DNA of 11,564 nucleotides, from contig JAQVYP010000041.1 in NCBI GenBank assembly GCA_029004655.1, forward strand, positions 1-11,564. The letters run 5' to 3'. Position numbers and translations under genes: made by a program. Positions 6,519-11,564 of this stretch are shown piece after piece (position 1 is the first letter of the stretch; each line of letters begins with the position of its first letter). This stretch comes from Oscillospiraceae bacterium. Its GTDB lineage: Bacteria; Bacillota; Clostridia; Oscillospirales; Acutalibacteraceae. Below the pieces are notes generated by a model. It made no database searches. It was not told the origin of the DNA and worked only from the letters and a program-made list of their open reading frames with translations.

Positions 6519-7874
6519 ATGGCTTTTGATGGGCTTTCAGATAAATTATCAGCGGCGTTTAAGCGCCTGCGCTCAAAAGGGAAACTTAACGAGAATGATG
6601 TTAAGGAAGCAATGCGTGAAGTGCGCCTGGCGCTAATTGAGGCTGATGTAAACTATAAGGTTGCTAAAGATTTCACTGCAAGATGCACCGAAAAATGTGT
6701 CGGTGAGAAGGTTATGGAAAGCCTGACCGCCGCGCAAATGGTTATAAAAATTGTCCGCGATGAGCTAACAGAGCTTATGGGCGGCGAAACAGCACGAATT
6801 AAAACAGCATCAAAGATCCCAACGGTTATAATGATGTGCGGACTTCAAGGTTCTGGTAAAACTACTCATTGTGCTAAGCTTGCTAAAAAGCTTAAATCAC
6901 AAGGTCATAGACCAATGCTTGTTGCGTGTGACATTTACCGACCTGCCGCAATCGATCAGCTTCAGGTTTTGGGCAAGCAAGTCGGCGTTCCTGTTTTTGA
7001 GAAGGGAACACAAAAACCCGAAAAAACAGTTGTCGAAGCTGTTCACTATGCAAGAGATTACGGCAATGATTTTATGATAATCGATACTGCGGGTCGCTTG
7101 CACATTGATACTGAGCTTATGCAGGAGCTTAAAAACATAACAAAAACAATCGAAGTTAATGAAATACTTCTTGTTGTCGATGCAATGGTTGGTCAGGATG
7201 CTGTTAATATTGCTAAATCATTCAACGATTTGTTGGAAATTAATGGTGTCATTCTTACCAAGCTAGACGGTGATACTCGTGGTGGCGCGGCACTTTCTAT
7301 CCGTTCTGTTACAGGTAAGCCAATTAAATATGTTGGCGTTGGCGAAAAGCCGGACGATCTGGAGGAATTTCACCCTGACCGCATGGCATCCCGCATTTTG
7401 GGTATGGGTGATATGCTTTCGCTAATTGAAAAAGTTGAAAGTGATGTCGACGAAAAAGAGGCTCTTGCAGCAGCTAAACGTCTTGAAGAAAACAAGTTTG
7501 ATATGAACGACCTTTTGGCGCAATTTCAAAGTATCAAAAAAATGGGTTCACTTAAATCGGTTCTTTCAATGCTTCCAGGTATGGATAAGCAGCTGAGAGA
7601 CGTTGACATAGATGATCGTCAGATATTACGCATTGAAGCAATAATAAAATCAATGACATCAAAGGAACGCTCCAAGCCTGAAATAATAAGTGCTTCCAGA
7701 AAAAAGCGTATTGCAAAGGGCAGCGGAATGTCGGTTGAAGATGTTAATAAATTGCTTAAGCAATATGAGCAAATGAAAAAAATGTTTAAACAAATGAACA
7801 CTAAAGGCGGAAAACGCCGAATGGGCAGAGGCTTAGGCATGCCGGGGGTAATACCTCCTGGCATGAAATTCTAA
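6519..7874 (+). CDS. ffh: Signal recognition particle GTPase Ffh (SRP54)
   Basis: This 451-residue protein of normal family length binds 4.5S/6S-type SRP RNA and signal peptides on ribosomes and delivers membrane and secreted proteins to FtsY. The N domain occupies about residues 1-85. The G domain carries the P-loop GLQGSGKT (108-115), DTAGRL (189-194) and TKLDGDTRGG (247-256). The methionine-rich M domain from about residue 325 includes the RNA-binding stretch SRKKRIAKGSG and several KKM/QMKKMF segments, and the tail is GMPGVIPPGMKF. GGAGGT just before ATG supports the start. It is co-transcribed with ylxM and probably rpsP, with a hairpin after it that may lower read-through. Confidence 0.98.
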   Translation: MAFDGLSDKLSAAFKRLRSKGKLNENDVKEAMREVRLALIEADVNYKVAKDFTARCTEKCVGEKVMESLTAAQMVIKIVRDELTELMGGETARIKTASKIPTVIMMCGLQGSGKTTHCAKLAKKLKSQGHRPMLVACDIYRPAAIDQLQVLGKQVGVPVFEKGTQKPEKTVVEAVHYARDYGNDFMIIDTAGRLHIDTELMQELKNITKTIEVNEILLVVDAMVGQDAVNIAKSFNDLLEINGVILTKLDGDTRGGAALSIRSVTGKPIKYVGVGEKPDDLEEFHPDRMASRILGMGDMLSLIEKVESDVDEKEALAAAKRLEENKFDMNDLLAQFQSIKKMGSLKSVLSMLPGMDKQLRDVDIDDRQILRIEAIIKSMTSKERSKPEIISASRKKRIAKGSGMSVEDVNKLLKQYEQMKKMFKQMNTKGGKRRMGRGLGMPGVIPPGMKF

Positions 7875-7906
7875 ATTTTCACAAGGACAATTTTTCCTTT
7901 GAAAAT
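7875..7906 (+). terminator. Attenuator-like stem-loop between ffh and rpsP
   Basis: Directly after the ffh stop, 7875-7887 pairs with 7895-7906 over 12 bp (ATTTTCA + AAGGA against TCCTT + TGAAAAT) with one bulged C and a 7-nt loop. It is followed by ATATTTTATCTTTT, a U-rich tail in the transcript. It resembles a weak intrinsic terminator that would divide expression between ffh and the rpsP group, but the stem is AT-rich and some read-through is likely. No convincing separate promoter for rpsP was found in the 63-nt gap. Confidence 0.5.
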
Positions 7907-7937
7907 ATATTTTATCTTTTATTAGGAGGTGTTTTTA

Positions 7938-8180
7938 ATGGCAGTAAAAATCAGACTTCGCCGTATGGGAGCAAAGAAGGCTCCGTTTTATCGTATAGTT
8001 GTTGCTGACGCAAGATCTCCACGTGATGGTCGCTGTATAGAAGAAATCGGATTTTACGATCCAATGACTGAACCTGCAACTGTTAAAATTAGCGAGGAGC
8101 AGGCCAAAAAGTGGATTGCTGATGGCGCGCAGCCAACCGATACAGTAAAGAGCTTGTTCAAAAAGAACGGCATTCTTTAA
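7938..8180 (+). CDS. rpsP: Small ribosomal subunit protein bS16
   Basis: This 80-residue protein has the full bS16 pattern: MAVKIRLRRMGAKKAPFYRIVVADARSPRDGR, then IEEIGFYDPM and a short C-terminal GAQPTDTVKSLF segment. It binds 16S rRNA in the body of the 30S subunit. The start at 7938 has a perfect AGGAGGT (7924-7930) 7 nt upstream. A GTG at 7929 lies inside that site and is rejected. The position between ffh and khpA is the usual Firmicutes order. Confidence 0.98.
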   Translation: MAVKIRLRRMGAKKAPFYRIVVADARSPRDGRCIEEIGFYDPMTEPATVKISEEQAKKWIADGAQPTDTVKSLFKKNGIL

Positions 8181-8200
8181 TCCGAAAAGGAGAAGCTATC

Positions 8201-8434
8201 ATGACTGATTTATTAAAATCTATTGCTTCGGGTCTCGTTGAAGAGTCGGACAAGATTACAGTTACGGTCGACGAGCCAAATGATGAAAATGTTATTGTTT
8301 ATCATCTGCATGTTGCCGAGGGTGACATGGGCAGGGTTATTGGTAAACAAGGACGAATTGCAAAGGCTATTCGCATTGTAATGCGTGCTGCTTCAAACCG
8401 TAATAATCAAAAAATCGCTGTTGAGATTGACTAA
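8201..8434 (+). CDS. khpA: KH-domain RNA-binding protein KhpA (YlqC)
   Basis: This 77-residue single KH-domain protein has the GxxG loop as GKQG (residues 48-51) within GRVIGKQGRIAKAIR, which grips single-stranded RNA. KhpA pairs with KhpB (Jag/EloR) in Gram-positive bacteria and affects cell division, cell-wall growth and RNA fate. AAGGAGA 7-8 nt before ATG supports the start. The gene follows rpsP by 20 nt, as in many Firmicutes. In Bacillus subtilis it is followed by ylqD and rimM; here a mobile palindromic element lies before rimM instead. Confidence 0.95.
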   Translation: MTDLLKSIASGLVEESDKITVTVDEPNDENVIVYHLHVAEGDMGRVIGKQGRIAKAIRIVMRAASNRNNQKIAVEID

Positions 8435-8444
8435 TCCCACGGTA

Positions 8445-8466
8445 TTCCGGCATAATAATGTCGGAA
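8445..8466. other. Perfectly stacked small stem-loop after khpA
   Basis: TTCCGGCAT (8445-8453) pairs with ATGTCGGAA (8458-8466) over 9 bp with one G-U pair and an AATA tetraloop. The downstream tract is A-rich on this strand, so it is not a standard rightward terminator. It could stabilise the 3' end of the upstream mRNA. Confidence 0.4.
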
Positions 8467-8476
8467 CAAAAAAATT

Positions 8477-8669
8477 ATACCCCCTCAGCTGTAATACTAA
8501 TTCCAATTAAAATCATCCAATCTTTGCGGGCTTTTGTTTGCGAGACTGCGTTGTCGTCCTCGGCGGGCGATAGCCCGCCTTCGTCCTCCGCCTTGCCTCA
8601 CAAACAAAATCCTCGCAAATCTTTGAACGCTTTTTAATTGGAATTAGTATAACACGGCAAAGGGGGTAT
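8477..8669. repeat. Older stem (ATACCCCCT / AGGGGGTAT) split by the MITE
   Basis: ATACCCCCT at 8477-8485 and AGGGGGTAT at 8661-8669 are exact reverse complements. With the 155-bp element and one TAA duplication removed, they flank a loop of only 17 nt. The original intergenic region between khpA and rimM therefore probably held a GC-strong hairpin, and the element inserted in its loop. No U tract follows the right arm, so its role (processing or partial termination) is unclear. Confidence 0.55.
8495..8649 (+). mobile_element. MITE-like palindromic element, copy 1 (155 bp, TAA target duplication)
   Basis: The terminal inverted repeats TACTAATTCCAATTAAAA (8495-8512) and 8632-8649 are perfect over 18 bp. 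Identical TAA triplets flank the element at 8492-8494 and 8650-8652. Inside, 8523-8544 pairs imperfectly with 8597-8619. At the tip GGCGGGC (8562-8568) pairs with GCCCGCC (8573-8579) across a GATA loop. There is no open reading frame of note, so it must be moved by a transposase encoded elsewhere. The 49-bp core (8548-8596) is 43/49 identical to copy 2 at 10961-11009. The core is far more GC-rich than its surroundings. A 3-bp TWA-type duplication recalls some IS5-related elements, but the source transposase is not identified. Confidence 0.85.
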
Positions 8670-8702
8670 TGTAATATATTATTATTAGGATGGTATAAAT
8701 GT

Positions 8703-9218
8703 ATGCTAAAGCTTTTTTTGGAAACAGGTCAAATTGTTGGAACACATGGCATACGGGGAGAATTAAGGGTTAATCCTTGGAGCGATTCTCCGAATTTTTT
8801 AACCGAATTTAAAGAATTTTACTTGGATGACAAGGGACAAAAAAAGTTGAACGTATTGTCCGTAAAACCGCATGGTAGAATTGTTATAATGGCTGTTGAA
8901 GGTGTTGAATCAATTGAGGCAGCTGAACATTTAAGAGGAAAAGTATTGTATATTTCTCGTAATGATATCCATTTGGAAGAGGACAGATATCTGGTTCAGG
9001 ACTTAATTGGATGTAAAGTATATGATGTCGATTCAAAAGAATATATCGGCGAGCTTTCCAATGTTTCGGAAACCGGTGCGAATGATGTTTGGCATATTAT
9101 TAAAGACAGCAAGGAATATTTGATACCCGCCATTCCGGACGTATTAATAGATGTTGATGTCAAAAACGAAAGAATTGAAATTCGGCCTTTGAAAGGAATC
9201 TTTGACGATGAAGATTGA
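8703..9218 (+). CDS. rimM: Ribosome maturation factor RimM
   Basis: This 171-residue protein assists maturation of the 30S head by binding uS19. The N-terminal RimM domain shows GQIVGTHGIRGELRVNPWSD (residues 9-28). The C-terminal PRC-barrel (about residues 95-167) shows DLIGCKVYDV, VSETGANDVWHI, LIPAIPDVLIDVDV and IRPLKGIFD. Length is normal for the family. AGGATGG about 9 nt upstream supports ATG 8703; an ATG at 8699 is in another frame. Its 3' end overlaps trmD by 11 nt, a sign of translational coupling. The MITE upstream may alter its transcription. Confidence 0.96.
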   Translation: MLKLFLETGQIVGTHGIRGELRVNPWSDSPNFLTEFKEFYLDDKGQKKLNVLSVKPHGRIVIMAVEGVESIEAAEHLRGKVLYISRNDIHLEEDRYLVQDLIGCKVYDVDSKEYIGELSNVSETGANDVWHIIKDSKEYLIPAIPDVLIDVDVKNERIEIRPLKGIFDDED

Positions 9219-9924
9219 TATTTTAACATTGTTTCCGGAAATGTGCGAATCAGTGTTAAACGAAAGTATAATCGGAAGGGCTCGCTCCGCCGGTATTATT
9301 AAGGTCAGTTGCTTAAACATCCGAGATTATGCAAACAATAAGCATAATAAGGTGGATGATTATACCTATGGTGGCGGCATGGGAATGATAATGGCTGCCG
9401 ATCCAATCTATAATTGCTTTAAATCTCTGTATAACGAGGGTGAGGCAAAGCCACATCTTATATACCTAACACCTCAGGGCGAAACATTAACGCAAAGAAA
9501 AGCTTTGGATCTATCTCAAATGGATCATATAGTGCTCCTTTGCGGGCATTATGAAGGTGTTGATCAACGTGTATTAGACGAAATTGTCGATGAAGAAATA
9601 TCAATTGGCGATTATGTCCTAACCGGTGGGGAACTACCTGCGTTAGTTTTGACCGATACCGTATGTCGCTTGATAAAGGGCGTTTTGTCAGATGATGAGT
9701 GCTTTACCGAAGAAAGCCATTTTTCGGGATTGTTAGAATATGCGCAATATACCAGACCGGCTGTGTGGCATGAAAAAAAAGTACCAGAGGTACTTATGTC
9801 TGGGAATCATGCAAATATCGCCAAATGGCGTCGAAGTATGGCACTTAAAGTGACCAAAGCAAAACGCCCTGATTTGTTAAATTCTGCACAATTGACCGAA
9901 AAAGAAAAATCAGAGCCCATGTAA
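9208..9924 (+). CDS. trmD: tRNA (guanine-N1)-methyltransferase TrmD
   Basis: This 238-residue SPOUT-family enzyme methylates G37 of tRNAs that read CNN codons, using SAM, to prevent frameshifting. Visible motifs are MKIDILTLFPEM, YTYGGGMGMIM (53-62), and the trefoil-knot SAM-binding segments YLTPQGETL (86-94), LCGHYEGVDQRV (111-122) and IGDYVLTGGELPALVLTD (133-150), followed by YTRPAVW (181-187). I choose ATG 9208; AAGGA at 9193-9197 is then 10 nt upstream, while a TTG at 9202 would be too close. It starts inside the end of rimM. rplS, its usual next neighbour, is absent; ptsH follows after 285 bp. Confidence 0.97.
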   Translation: MKIDILTLFPEMCESVLNESIIGRARSAGIIKVSCLNIRDYANNKHNKVDDYTYGGGMGMIMAADPIYNCFKSLYNEGEAKPHLIYLTPQGETLTQRKALDLSQMDHIVLLCGHYEGVDQRVLDEIVDEEISIGDYVLTGGELPALVLTDTVCRLIKGVLSDDECFTEESHFSGLLEYAQYTRPAVWHEKKVPEVLMSGNHANIAKWRRSMALKVTKAKRPDLLNSAQLTEKEKSEPM

Positions 9925-10036
9925 TTTTTAATAGATAATCTGACAAAATGTTGTTGATAATAACTTAAATTACCAAATTATACTATTCGTATGTTAAGAA
10001 CATGTGTGCGATTTATAAAAAACAGAACAGAAAAAT

Positions 10037-10053
10037 TATGCAAATTGTACAAA
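10037..10053 (+). repeat. 17-bp motif shared with the nrdD upstream region (copy 2)
   Basis: TATGCAAATTGTACAAA is identical to 5993-6009 read on the minus strand. A longer context, AAAAATTATGCAAA, also occurs near 5966-5977. The motif lies 68 bp before the ptsH -35 element and points toward ptsH, as copy 1 points toward nrdD. Confidence 0.5.
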
Positions 10054-10120
10054 CGCATATCAATTAAAATTGCTCATTTTGGAATATATCGAAAAGTTTT
10101 ATAATGTGGTTTCATTTTGT

Positions 10121-10148
10121 TTGACTGAATAACATAATGTGATATAAT
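10121..10148 (+). promoter_or_regulatory. Predicted ptsH promoter (extended -10)
   Basis: TTGACT (10121-10126), a 16-bp spacer and TATAAT (10143-10148) preceded by TGA form a strong sigma-A promoter with an extended -10. The layout is very similar to the nrdD promoter. Transcription should start near 10155, leaving a leader of about 55 nt. This separates ptsH from the rimM-trmD operon. Confidence 0.8.
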
Positions 10149-10209
10149 ATATTTATATTTGAACATGAAACATTAATATAGAATTTCAACGTTGTGAGGA
10201 GTAATTTAT

Positions 10210-10473
10210 ATGTACGTAAAGGATGTAGTCGTTCAGAATCAGGTAGGCCTTCATGCTCGTCCTGCAACTTTCTTCATTCAAAAAGCTAACGAATTCAAAT
10301 CATCTATTTGGGTGGAAAAAGAAGAGCGCCGTGTTAATGCAAAAAGCTTGTTGGGTGTTTTATCACTCGGCATAATCGGTGGGACAACTATTCGCATAAT
10401 TGCTGATGGCAGCGATGAACAGCAGGCTGTTGACGGACTTGTTAGTCTTGTTGAATCCGGCTTTGCAGAATAA
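10210..10473 (+). CDS. ptsH: Phosphocarrier protein HPr
   Basis: This 87-residue HPr passes phosphate from enzyme I to the sugar-specific EIIA proteins of the phosphotransferase system. His15 lies in GLHARPA (13-19), the enzyme I phosphorylation site. Ser46 lies in NAKSLLGVLSLGI (43-55), the regulatory site for HPr kinase and catabolite control in Gram-positive bacteria. The histidine excludes Crh, which lacks it. GTGAGGAG upstream of ATG supports the start. No ptsI follows; the next item is an insertion-sequence remnant, so the gene appears monocistronic behind its own promoter. Confidence 0.96.
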   Translation: MYVKDVVVQNQVGLHARPATFFIQKANEFKSSIWVEKEERRVNAKSLLGVLSLGIIGGTTIRIIADGSDEQQAVDGLVSLVESGFAE

Positions 10474-10598
10474 TATTCTTGTCCTTGTTGTATTAAATAA
10501 AATTACCTGGTAAGTGGTTAATGAAAAATAGCCCCCATTTGTAGGATAATAAAAAGGCTCTTTGTCAATAGTTGGGGTGACCCGAAAATAATGGATAT

Positions 10599-10632
10599 AA
10601 ACAAGCGGTGGCTGTTAAGCTGCCGCTTGTTT
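10599..10632 (-). terminator. Terminator at the end of the ISL3 transposase
   Basis: AAACAAGCGG (10599-10608) pairs exactly with CCGCTTGTTT (10623-10632). On the minus strand the stem spans the transposase stop codon at 10615 and is followed by a U-rich UUUAUAU. A hairpin there probably ended the IS transcript and shields ptsH from antisense transcription. Confidence 0.6.
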
Positions 10633-11328
10633 GCTTACACGTTCTATTTGATGGGAAAACATATGTAAATTACGGTTTCTGAATCTGTCAAAATTCCTGT
10701 AACCGTATGCATTTCTTTTAAGAACTTTAATTTTGTTGTTACAGCCTTCTGTAAATCCATTTGTAATAGAGGTGAAAAAGGAGTTGAGAATTCCTGCGCT
10801 CCAATTCTGCATAGTAGCAGCACATTTTTCAAATTGCGGTATACCGCAATTTTCAGCGCTTTCTATCCATATGCACATAGCAGTTTTTGCTGAATCTCGG
10901 TCCTTATACTAATCTCAAATAAAAACGTAGATATCTTTACGGTCTAGTTTTCGTCCCGCCGCGTTGTCGTCGTCGGCGGGCGCCAGCCCGCTGTCCTCCT
11001 CCGCCTTGCGGGACAAAAACTATCCTCGCAAATCTAATCTCCATTTTTAATTGAGATTAGTATTACAATCAAGTATTTCTAAAAACTTTTCTTTGTAATA
11101 ATGTGCTCTGCTTAAATTAACAGAAGCATACAACATAACATTTACTTGTTGCTTTTGCTCTTCTGAAAGATATTTAAAACGCCTTGTAAGCAATGTTTTC
11201 GACCTTTTAAAATATTGCCTGTGAGTTTTGCTGAATTTCTGTTGTTCCTGTTTCCTTACCGCTTCAAAAGCCCAGATAACCTGTCTGATCCAATGGTATT
11301 TGTCAACAATCTGAGTGGCATTTTTGAA
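10615..11328 (-). pseudogene. ISL3-family transposase, 5'-truncated and interrupted
   Basis: From 11328 leftward the frame reads FKNATQIVDKYHWIRQVIWA and ends YYKEKFLEILDC at the insertion. It resumes after it as KDRDSAKTAMCIWIESAENC and runs through FFTSITNGFTEGCNNKIKVLKR and the AYGYRNFDRFRNR end typical of DDE ISL3 transposases. The downstream piece alone looks like an 87-codon ORF (10615-10878), but it is only the C-terminal part. Removing the inserted element and one TAA copy restores EILDC-KDRDS exactly in frame, so the transposase was intact at this point when the MITE arrived. The N-terminal portion, roughly half of a typical transposase, is lost at the junction near 11328. The insertion adds 159 bp and keeps frame, but it brings stop codons. 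Confidence 0.88.
10907..11062 (+). mobile_element. MITE-like palindromic element, copy 2 (156 bp), inside the transposase
   Basis: Terminal inverted repeats at 10907-10925 and 11044-11062 match at 18 of 19 positions (TACTAATCTCAATTAAAAA type). TTA triplets at 10904-10906 and 11063-11065 are the target duplication. The inner stem 10945-10959 / 11008-11022 is 14/15 paired, and the tip is GCGGGC-GCCA-GCCCGC (10976-10991). The 49-bp core at 10961-11009 is 43/49 identical to copy 1 in the same orientation. The outer arms differ from copy 1 but stay paired. The in-frame transposase on both sides proves it is an insertion. Confidence 0.88.
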
Positions 11329-11346
11329 CCATACGGAGGAAATATC

Positions 11347-11564
11347 ATGGCAGAGGAAATGAGCGTTTCACGAGCCACTATCCGTGAAGCAATAAGGGCT
11401 TTGGAACTGATTGGTGTAGTGCGCTGTGTTCAGGGTGAAGGAAATTTTCTGACAGATAATGTGGATCGTTGTATGGTAGAGCCGCTTTCAATCATGTTTA
11501 TGTTGGGCAACGGTGACGCTCTTCAGGTGCAACAGCTTCGGCATGGTCTGCAATACAGAATTTG
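11347..11564 (+). CDS. GntR-family regulator, FadR-type (partial; N-terminus probably lost, 3' end outside window)
   Basis: The frame reads MAEEMSVSRATIREAIRALELIGVVRCVQGEGNFLTDN, the recognition helix and wing of a FadR-type GntR winged helix. It continues into LSIMFMLGNGDALQVQQLRHGLQYRI, the start of an FCD ligand-binding domain. Such regulators usually have 30-40 residues before VSR, but only six follow this ATG. The frame stays open upstream, with PYGGNI before the Met, up to the ISL3 junction near 11329, so the first helix was probably removed by the rearrangement. GGAGG at 11335-11339, 7 nt before ATG, might still allow translation of a protein unable to bind DNA normally. The target genes are unknown. 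Confidence 0.65.
   Translation, partial: MAEEMSVSRATIREAIRALELIGVVRCVQGEGNFLTDNVDRCMVEPLSIMFMLGNGDALQVQQLRHGLQYRI

Larger units (their letters stand above)
9925..10209. other. 285-bp AT-rich spacer between trmD and ptsH
   Basis: No convincing gene or strong terminator hairpin is seen after trmD. The right half holds the ptsH promoter and the 17-bp motif shared with the nrdD region. The left half is AT-rich with TGTTGATAAT near 9950, also present in the nrdD leader. The rest shows no structure I can support. Confidence 0.5.
10556..11328 (-). mobile_element. Remnant of an ISL3-family insertion sequence
   Basis: The left boundary GGCTCTTTGTCAATAGTTGG (10556-10575) resembles the terminal inverted repeats of ISL3-family elements, which often begin GGCTCTTTGT. 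Inside is the 3' part of an ISL3-type transposase reading leftward, broken by a palindromic element at 10907-11062. The other end of the element, with the first part of the transposase and the second inverted repeat, is missing: homology stops near 11328, where a GntR-type gene begins. The element is dead. Confidence 0.85.

Noticed and set aside
6245..7864. Alternative-frame ORFs within ylxM and ffh (6245-6529, 6871-7077, 6897-7103, 7619-7864)
   Set aside because: Composition and lack of family features mark them as frame shadows of ylxM and ffh.
8495..8649. CRISPR repeat or riboswitch for the GC-rich palindrome
   Set aside because: There is no array of repeats and spacers. The second copy lies inside a transposase gene with a target duplication, which shows a mobile element rather than a leader RNA tied to rimM.
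9925..10120. tRNA, small RNA or terminator after trmD
   Set aside because: I found no cloverleaf, no GC-rich stem and no hairpin followed by a U tract that I could defend.
10502..10512. Small palindrome TTACCTGGTAA downstream of ptsH as its terminator
   Set aside because: Only five base pairs with no U-rich tail; too weak to call a terminator.
10615..10878. An 87-codon stand-alone gene
   Set aside because: It is the C-terminal end of an interrupted ISL3 transposase; the frame continues upstream of its Met as KDRDSAKTA up to the inserted element.

Overview
The window looks like chromosomal DNA of a strictly or facultatively anaerobic, low-GC Gram-positive bacterium, most likely Clostridia and possibly near Oscillospiraceae/Ruminococcaceae. 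The reasons are strong AGGAGG-type ribosome binding sites, the ylxM-ffh-rpsP-khpA-rimM-trmD order known from Firmicutes, an oxygen-sensitive class III ribonucleotide reductase with its activase, and an HPr with both His15 and Ser46. The taxonomy is inference only.

Left part (1-5862, minus strand): an apparent operon reads leftward as nrdD, a separate 60-codon glycyl-radical-domain gene, nrdG, an orphan peptide-type substrate-binding lipoprotein, and tex (cut by the window edge). The notable point is that the class III reductase is in two pieces. The 771-residue catalytic protein ends after its cysteine-rich C-terminal region. The glycyl-radical motif (RITGYL) sits on its own small protein with its own Shine-Dalgarno.

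Divergent control region (5863-6171, 309 bp): this holds a sigma-A-type promoter for ylxM that matches consensus exactly (TTGACA-17-TATAAT), a probable extended -10 promoter for nrdD, one good and two weaker NrdR-box-like palindromes, a 16-bp direct repeat around the ylxM promoter, and a 17-bp motif that recurs upstream of ptsH.

Right part (6172-9924, plus strand): a translation and secretion operon encodes YlxM, Ffh (SRP GTPase), bS16, KhpA (KH-domain RNA-binding protein), RimM and TrmD. Next comes ptsH (HPr) behind its own promoter. A 155-bp palindromic MITE-like element lies between khpA and rimM, inside the loop of an older stem.

Right edge (10556-11564): a remnant of an ISL3-family insertion sequence is interrupted by a second copy (156 bp) of the same MITE-like family, and its 5' half is lost. 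It abuts a FadR-type GntR regulator that seems to lack the start of its DNA-binding domain and runs off the window. The two MITE copies keep a nearly constant 49-bp GC-rich core. In the terminal inverted repeats and inner stem they carry substitutions that are compensated on the opposite arm, so the folded hairpin has been conserved rather than the sequence. This element family and the split NrdD are the most interesting items here.
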